Of a DNA stretch of 64,000 nucleotides, positions 58,766 through 64,000 are shown piece after piece. Source of the stretch: Stomoxys calcitrans (Eukaryota > Arthropoda > Insecta > Diptera > Muscidae); the NCBI RefSeq assembly GCF_963082655.1, contig NC_081555.1:180956151-181020150 (forward strand), in the 5' to 3' direction. Numbering within the stretch: position 1 is the first letter of the stretch; every line of letters begins with the position of its first letter. Below the pieces are notes generated by a model, which was not told the DNA's origin, did not search any database, and worked only from the letters and a program-made list of their open reading frames with translations. A program made the position numbers and the translations under genes.

Positions 58766-59425
58766 GGCACTGGCGACATTTGTGAGGTACTATGCCCTGC
58801 TAAAACTTCTACCCAAAGTAGAGCTGGCAAAATATCGATGGCACTATCGATACTATCGATTTTTAATTTTTTACTGAATATCGATTGATATTTTTTCGAT
58901 GGATACTATCGGAAAAGTAAATTTTTTTGCAAAACTAAACAAAAATAAGTAATCCGACACTGAATGTATTCTTTAAGATACATTGCCCCTATAGAGGAAG
59001 CAATTTTCATCCGATTAGACTAACATTTTGTGTAATGATTTCTCTCATGTCTTCCAACTGCCTTTATTAACCTTGGTTTTATTTAGTCTGAGCATTGATA
59101 TTGCTTCTATGCTACTTCTCCTTTTCGTTTGAAATATAGGTGTTGGGGAATTAACGATAGTATCGATATTTATTATTAAAACTATCGAATGTTGCGATTA
59201 TCGATAGTTCGCCAGCTTTACCCCAAATCGAATGTGGCGATTATCGATAGTTTGCCAGCTCTACCCCAAAGAGGTATCGTACTGTGGCACGCCGTTCGGA
59301 CTCGGCTATAAAAAGGGCCCCTTATCATTGAGCTTAAAATTTGAATCGGGCAGCACTCAGTGATGTGTGAGAAGTTTGCCCCAGTTCCTTAGTGGAATGT
59401 TCATGGGCAAATTTGCATTTGTACA
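58766..59425 (+). mobile_element. SINE interrupted by a hAT-like MITE
   Basis: The SINE body (CTGGCGACATTTGTGAGGTA, TATGCCCTGCTAAAACTTCT) runs to 58818 and resumes at 59264 with AAAGAGGTATCGTACTGTGG and the full tail. The head is missing. Confidence 0.88.
58819..59263. mobile_element. hAT-like MITE with a duplicated right end
   Basis: Inverted ends TAGAGCTGGCAAAATATCGA and the complement of TAGAGCTGGCAAACTATCGA. Target duplication ACCCAAAG / CCCCAAAG (58811-58818, 59264-59271; one difference). The last 43 bp of the element plus flank occur twice in tandem: TCGAATGTTGCGATTATCGA to CCCCAAA, then TCGAATGTGGCGATTATCGA to CCCCAAA. Confidence 0.86.
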
Positions 59426-59740
59426 AACTCATAAAGGCCAGCCGGGCCAAATTTGAGGGGCCATATAGATAAATCAGCTTATATATGATGACATAAATGT
59501 AATTAACATATAAAATTTTAGACATGTAGGTCCAATATTGATATTAAAGCTTTAAGTAGCTCAAGAAACTAAATCAAAACGATACTAAGTTTTATCGTTT
59601 TTCTATTTGTGAACTCAGCGAGATTGAATTTCGCATGGGTGTACTTCACATACCAAATTTCAAACTAATCAAAAAAATTAAAGCTTATATCCTAATGGAC
59701 CCATCTAACTCAAATTACCTATTCAGGTGGAAGTTTATAA
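59426..59740. other. No gene seen
   Basis: Unassigned, with family-type words only. Confidence 0.4.
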
Positions 59741-59742
59741 TA

Positions 59743-59978
59743 TTGGGTTGCCCAAAAAGTAATTGCGGATTTTTTAAAAGAAAGTAAATGCATTTTTAAT
59801 AAAACTTAGAATGAACTTTAATCAAATATACTTTTTTAAACTTTTTTTCTAAAGCAAGCTAAAAGTAACAGGTGATAACTGACAGAAGAAAGAATGCAAT
59901 TACAGAGTCACAAGCTGTGAAAAAAATTGTCAACGCCGACTATATGAAAAATCCGCAATTACTTTTTGGGCAACCCAA
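59743..59978. mobile_element. mariner-type MITE
   Basis: Element of 236 bp ending in near-perfect inverted repeats that begin TTGGGTTGCCCAAAAAGTAA, flanked by TA on each side (59741-59742, 59979-59980). No transposase. Confidence 0.9.
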
Positions 59979-59980
59979 TA

Positions 59981-60639
59981 GTATTTTGAAAAATGTAATC
60001 CAATTGTCATAGAAATTGTGGCTACTAAAAAGTCCAATTCGGGGTTCAGTTTACATATATTGGGATCTCCCGATGGAGGTATACTCCAAAAAATCAAATT
60101 TCATTAAACTTAGATAAAAACTTAGGCTTCTAGGGCTTAAAAAATCAAAATAAGGTACCGTTTAATCTATTTATTTTCTTTACCCCACTGTGCATTGACA
60201 GAGATGTTCGCTACGCGGAGAGTTCTTTTTAAGGTGAATTTGGTTGTTTTTTGCTCAATGTAGGTTAATACTTCAAAATAAGCTATAATCTTGATTTAAA
60301 GCGGTTTCTTTGTTGCTGACATATTTATTGAAATATATAAATTAAAATTAAGGTTAATTAAAACAGGAATTATGTACTTCGTTATAGTACGAAGGTACCA
60401 GGTACAAATTTCATTTTTATTGAAAATTGTTTAACTATTATTAGAATTTTTTTCAAATTGTTAAGCATCGTAATAATTATTCATTTAATTAGTAATTAAG
60501 GGGGTTCGCAATGGATACTGCGCCTTGAAATATGCCTCAGGGGGTTTGCGTTCCGCTCTGCTGCAGAAAGTCTGCAGCCCATTGACCAAACCGTGTATTA
60601 GCTAGAAGATTCGAATTTTCCAAACGTTAGGGGATTCAA
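59981..60639. other. No gene seen
   Basis: AT-rich, no supported feature. Confidence 0.45.
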
Positions 60640-60748
60640 AAACGTTGTCAGCATTAGAAGAGAATAACCACAGCTGAAATCTTTTTCTGATGTTCTCGCC
60701 AGGATTCGAATCCAGGAGTGCAGCGTCATAGGCGGCTATTCTAACCTC
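60640..60748 (-). mobile_element. SINE head fragment
   Basis: Complement of the head and start of body: GTTCTCGCCAGGATTCGAAT, GCAGCGTCATAGGCGG, and GTTGTCAGCATTAGAAGAGA. Confidence 0.8.
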
Positions 60749-60766
60749 TGGGGGGCCTCTTATTAT

Positions 60767-60970
60767 ACCCTGCACCATAGTATGGGGGAATACTAACTTC
60801 ATCATTCAGTTTGTAACTCATATAAATATAGATCTGAGAACCAACAAAGTATATACATTCTTGATCGTCCTGAAATTTGACGCCGATTTTGCCACGTTTG
60901 TCATAAGCACTCTAACTTTCGAACGACTAAAGCTTGCAATTTTGCACAAATACTTCTTTGAAGAAAAAAA
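60767..60970 (+). repeat. Family C 5' fragment
   Basis: TATACCCTGCACCATAGTAT, ATCATTCAGTTTGTAACTCA, AAGTATATACATTCTTGATC and CACTCTAACTTTCGAACGAC. It is cut at 60970, where a LINE fragment begins. Confidence 0.72.
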
Positions 60971-61690
60971 AGACTCCTGTACATCTCAATTAGCTCACAC
61001 TCTCTCAATTTCCTTTTTCTTTCCGCGGAATAGATCTTTCTCCTCTCTTCTTTTCTTCCGATATATCTCCTTCAACTGGCGCGTTGCTACTGATTGCAGG
61101 GTTGCCCTATATACCGTATTCTCGGCTTCAGTAGCATCTCGACACTCTTGGTCGAAAGAAAGAAACCCCTCCTCCATGGGTTTCTTGGAGGAGGCTTCCG
61201 ATTCTTAAGTACGGATTTCGCGGCATTTTCCATGGAGTGGGCAATAGTTTGCCACTGCGCCATTATATCATCGGAACAAGGAATGCTTTCATCAAGCAAC
61301 ACCAAGTTTCGAGGTGTCTCCATCGGTTTGATGTTTAATTCTTTGGTAGAATTTCCGGACTTCATTCTGACTCCTGTACATCTCAATTCGCTCACACTCA
61401 TGTCTCTCAATTTCCTTTTTCTTTCTACGGAATAGACGTTTCTCCTCTCCTTTTCTTCCGATACATCTCCTCATCTGGCGCGTTGCTACTGATTGCAGGG
61501 TTGCTCTATATGCCGTATTCTTAGCTTCAGTAGCATCTCGACACTCTTGATCGTACCATGGGTTTCATTGAAGGAAGCTTCCGGTACCCAAGTACGGATT
61601 TCGCGGCATTTTCTATGGAGTGGGTAATAGTTTGCCACTGCGCCATTAGATCATCGGAACAAGGAGTGCTTTCATCAAGCAGTCGACTAA
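60971..61690 (-). mobile_element. Tandem pair of LINE ORF fragments
   Basis: The segments 60971-61330 and 61372-61685 are two copies of the same sequence in the same orientation. Read on the minus strand each encodes PCSDD-MAQWQTI-HS-ENAA, then ECRDATEAENTVYRATLQSV, then a basic coiled segment (RREEKDLFRGKKKEIER) and MYRSQ. This is the linker between endonuclease and reverse transcriptase in RTE-type LINEs, as far as I can judge by pattern. Frameshifts interrupt both copies. Confidence 0.72.
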
Positions 61691-61758
61691 AGATAGACAC
61701 GCAGACATGGTAAACACGATGATTTTGGGTGTTTACGAAATGTTCAATTCTCATGAAG

Positions 61759-61796
61759 GTTTATTTGACAGTTCTATAAAGAACTGTCAAATAAAC
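61759..61796. repeat. Perfect hairpin sequence
   Basis: Two 17-bp arms, GTTTATTTGACAGTTCT and its exact complement, with a 4-bp loop. The related copy is in a gene intron at 13308-13346. Confidence 0.85.
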
Positions 61797-61876
61797 TAAT
61801 AAGAGAATAAAGAAATAAACCAATTTCAAATCTATTTTATTCAGTTCTGTGAAGTGCGGTTCAGACCACCCAATAT

Positions 61877-62502
61877 CCCGATATAGGATATTGAGGCCAT
61901 AAAAGATCCACTTATTACCCGAATTCGATGAAATTTGGCACAATGTGTACACCCCTACCCATTCCTGTCACATGTGGTATAGCTGCCATATATACCGATC
62001 TCCCGATATTGTGTAATGAGCCTATAAAAGGAGCATTTTTCATCCTATTTTAATGACATTTGGCAAAGCGAGCTCCGGTACCCCTCTAAACCTTTTTGTT
62101 GAATATCGTCCAGATCGGATCATATTTTGATAAAGACCGATCTCCGATTTTTCGTCCGATTTTGATGAAATTTGAAACAGTGAGTTTTGATGAACCTCTA
62201 CACCTGTTTGCTGAATAAAGTCCAGATCGAAACATATTTCAATATAGCTGCCATATATACCGATCTCCCGATATAGGTGTAGGTTTATAGGAGTACCGGA
62301 ACTCGCTGTGCCAAATTTCATTGAAATAGGATGAAAAATTGTCCATTTATATGCTCATTACGGTATATATGGCAGCTATATCCAAATATTGTACGATCAT
62401 TTGACAGGAATGGGTAGGAGTCTACCAGAACACACTGTGTCAAATTTCATCGAATTCGGGTAATAAATGGATCTTTTATGGACTCAATACCCTATATCGG
62501 GA
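61877..62502. repeat. Large imperfect inverted repeat
   Basis: Left arm 61877-62084 and right arm 62290-62502 are inverted copies with moderate divergence. Shared anchors are CCCGATATAGG, TTATTACCCGAATTCGATGA, CCTACCCATTCCTGTCA, AGCTGCCATATATACCG and TTTTTCATCCTATTT. The spacer of about 205 bp is related sequence. Confidence 0.8.
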
Positions 62503-62847
62503 GATCGGGTGATCGGTCTAAGGGCACCTATATCCAAATATAGTCCGATCTGAACTGCACTTTACAGAAATGAGTAGGGGTCTACCAGAATTCACTGTGT
62601 CAAATTTCATCGAAATCGAATGAAAAATACCAATTGATTGCCTCAAGGTCTGAAGATCGGTTTATATAGTGGCTATATATAACTAAAATCGGTTTACATA
62701 CAAAAAATACGAAATCATCAAAAAAAAATTTGAAAAATGTTTTTATACCCAAGATATCTGCAAAATTATAAATACCCAGCTTTTGGTTATAAATGGGTAA
62801 ATACCCGGGTATTTACCCAATTTACCGGGTAAATACCTTTTGGGTAT

Positions 62848-63083
62848 TTCGAACCCTGGCGAGACTATCAGAAACACACATTTTTCAGCGGTGGTTTTCC
62901 CCTCAACATTTGTGAGGTACTATGCCATGTAAAACTTCTTTCCAAAGCGGTGTCGCACTGCGGCACGCCGTTCGAACTCGGCTATAAAAAGGAGGCCCCT
63001 TACCATTGAGCTTAAAATTGACGGACTGCACACATTGATATGTGAGAAGTGGAGTGTTCATGGGCAAAATTTGCAATTTGCAA
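62848..63083 (+). mobile_element. SINE, head-truncated
   Basis: Starts within the B box (TTCGAACCCTGGCGAGACTA), has a small deletion in the body (CCCCTCAACATTTGTGAGG) and ends GTTCATGGGCAAAATTTGCA. Confidence 0.88.
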
Positions 63084-63254
63084 GCAGATTGTACATCTTA
63101 TGAAATTCCTAAAATCTTTGGTCGAAGCCTCTCGCCAGCTAATTTTAAAAAGGTAAAACAGATGATTGAGCCATTAAAATAGGTTTTAATGATCTGTGTA
63201 ACCGTGATCTCTTCATTTCTGAATATTTTAACTGTTTGGAAAGGTCGTTACAAA

Positions 63255-63355
63255 GAAAGGTCGCTTTGCGGCAAACCAATAATCCAACTAAATAGAGGTT
63301 CCCCTGATCATTGAGCTAAAATTTGATTTGGGCAGCACTCATTGATTTACAAAAA
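63255..63355 (+). mobile_element. Decayed SINE tail
   Basis: GTCGCTTTGCGGCA, TTCCCCTGATCATTGAGCTA and GGGCAGCACTCATTGATTT match the SINE tail with many changes. Confidence 0.5.
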
Positions 63356-63600
63356 GTTCAAGCTCTACACCGGAACTCCATATTCAACTTTCATCTTTTA
63401 TTCATATTTTATATAGTCAATTGTTCAACGTAAATCAATCGGAATCTGCTAAACCCTGCCTGCTTTTGTAGCCCTTAGATCCTTACAAATTAAGACATGC
63501 AATTAATATCCTTTCAAAATTTATTGCTTACGCCGGGGTCTCTTCAGATTTAGGGAGTTTCTTATGAGGCGCATTTTGTATGCCCTAGTCTGTGGTGTCG
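63356..63600. other. No gene seen
   Basis: Unassigned sequence before the candidate exon at 63693-63850. Confidence 0.4.
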
Positions 63601-63692
63601 TTTATGAACCGTATTTAGAAATATAATACATATGCACTTTGTATCGATGTATAAACACCACTTTGCCTGTATGTTTGTATGTCAAATTGTAC

Positions 63693-63850
63693 CTGTGTTT
63701 TGCAAAATCGCCTACATTAGTTCGATGACTTAACTCATCATCGTATTCTGTGACAAGTTTTTTTCCATCGAATTTTATCGGTCGCCAATAATCGCGCAAA
63801 TTCGACTCCCATACAGTAACATTGAGAACAAGCAACAAAGTGGTTGCAGG
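63693..63850 (-). CDS. Candidate exon near the window end, unassigned
   Basis: On the minus strand a good acceptor (GATATTACATTTAG|CCTGC) is followed by 158 open bases ending at CACAG|GTACAA. They encode PATTLLLVLNVTVWESNLRD, YWRPIKFDGKKLVTEYDDEL and SHRTNVGDFAKHR. The amino-acid mix looks like a real protein and is not a known repeat of this window. If not spliced, the frame runs on to a stop at 63602. The plus strand is also open from about 63728 to the end of the window, with Thr/Asn-rich text (STTTTQTTVNKTSDLNEATD), so either strand could be the real one. No family recognised. Confidence 0.25.
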
Positions 63851-64000
63851 CTAAATGTAATATCGACAACAACAACACAAACAACAGTCAACAAGACAAG
63901 TGATTTAAACGAAGCGACAGACAACACGAATCAGTCGTCTGGAAAGAGCGGGTGGTGGTTTGGCATTAAATGTCCGCCACAACCATGTTTCATTCATTAT

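Overview
The window looks like nuclear DNA of a higher (calyptrate, probably muscid) fly. It is AT-rich, and the one clear gene has short introns with GTAAGT-type donors. Most of the rest is transposon debris: a tRNA-derived SINE in more than a dozen copies, MITEs with clear target-site duplications, LINE fragments and several interspersed tandem families. No bacterial features are present. I identify the clade from general pattern, not from a database match.

One large gene dominates. On the minus strand eight exons (34108 down to 12423) join in one reading frame. All seven junctions are phase-compatible and together give 5,358 codons, with both ends of the protein missing. Two regions resemble the smoothelin family of actin-associated proteins: arginine-rich R-x-I-R helices in the first visible exon and near the end of the giant exon. 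The giant exon (17789-29803) is about 12 kb of uninterrupted coding sequence. It is almost wholly low-complexity, rich in Pro, Ser, Thr and Lys, and built from tandem repeats. One repeat is an 82-residue unit present about 3.7 times in near-identical copies; another is a degenerate unit of about 100 residues built around SDSEPE and SKSPTRP. No calponin-homology (CH) domain, the usual C-terminus of smoothelins, is visible. It would lie beyond position 1 or in exons I could not find.

Region by region. 1-12400 is the downstream intron or flank: a nested inverted-repeat element, SINEs, a pair of MITEs, a promoter-like stretch (7.5-9.1 kb) and a Tc1-like element split by another repeat. 12423-13591 holds the last four visible exons. 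13592-17788 is a 4.2-kb transposon-filled intron. 17789-34108 holds the giant exon and the three exons before it. 34109-64000 is upstream intron or intergenic DNA. It contains repeat families, an RNase H-type LINE fragment, two hAT-like MITEs, a 604-bp fold-back transposon, a mariner-type MITE, tandemly duplicated LINE fragments and a large imperfect inverted repeat. Candidate 5' exons or promoters at about 42.2-42.9 kb and 57.2-57.7 kb could feed the same gene, but that is inference.

The most interesting items are the giant phase-symmetric exon with recently homogenised repeats, the 3' tail shared by a SINE and a LINE, the fold-back transposon with the start of its transposase in both arms, and the hAT-like MITE nested in a SINE with its end and target duplicated in tandem.
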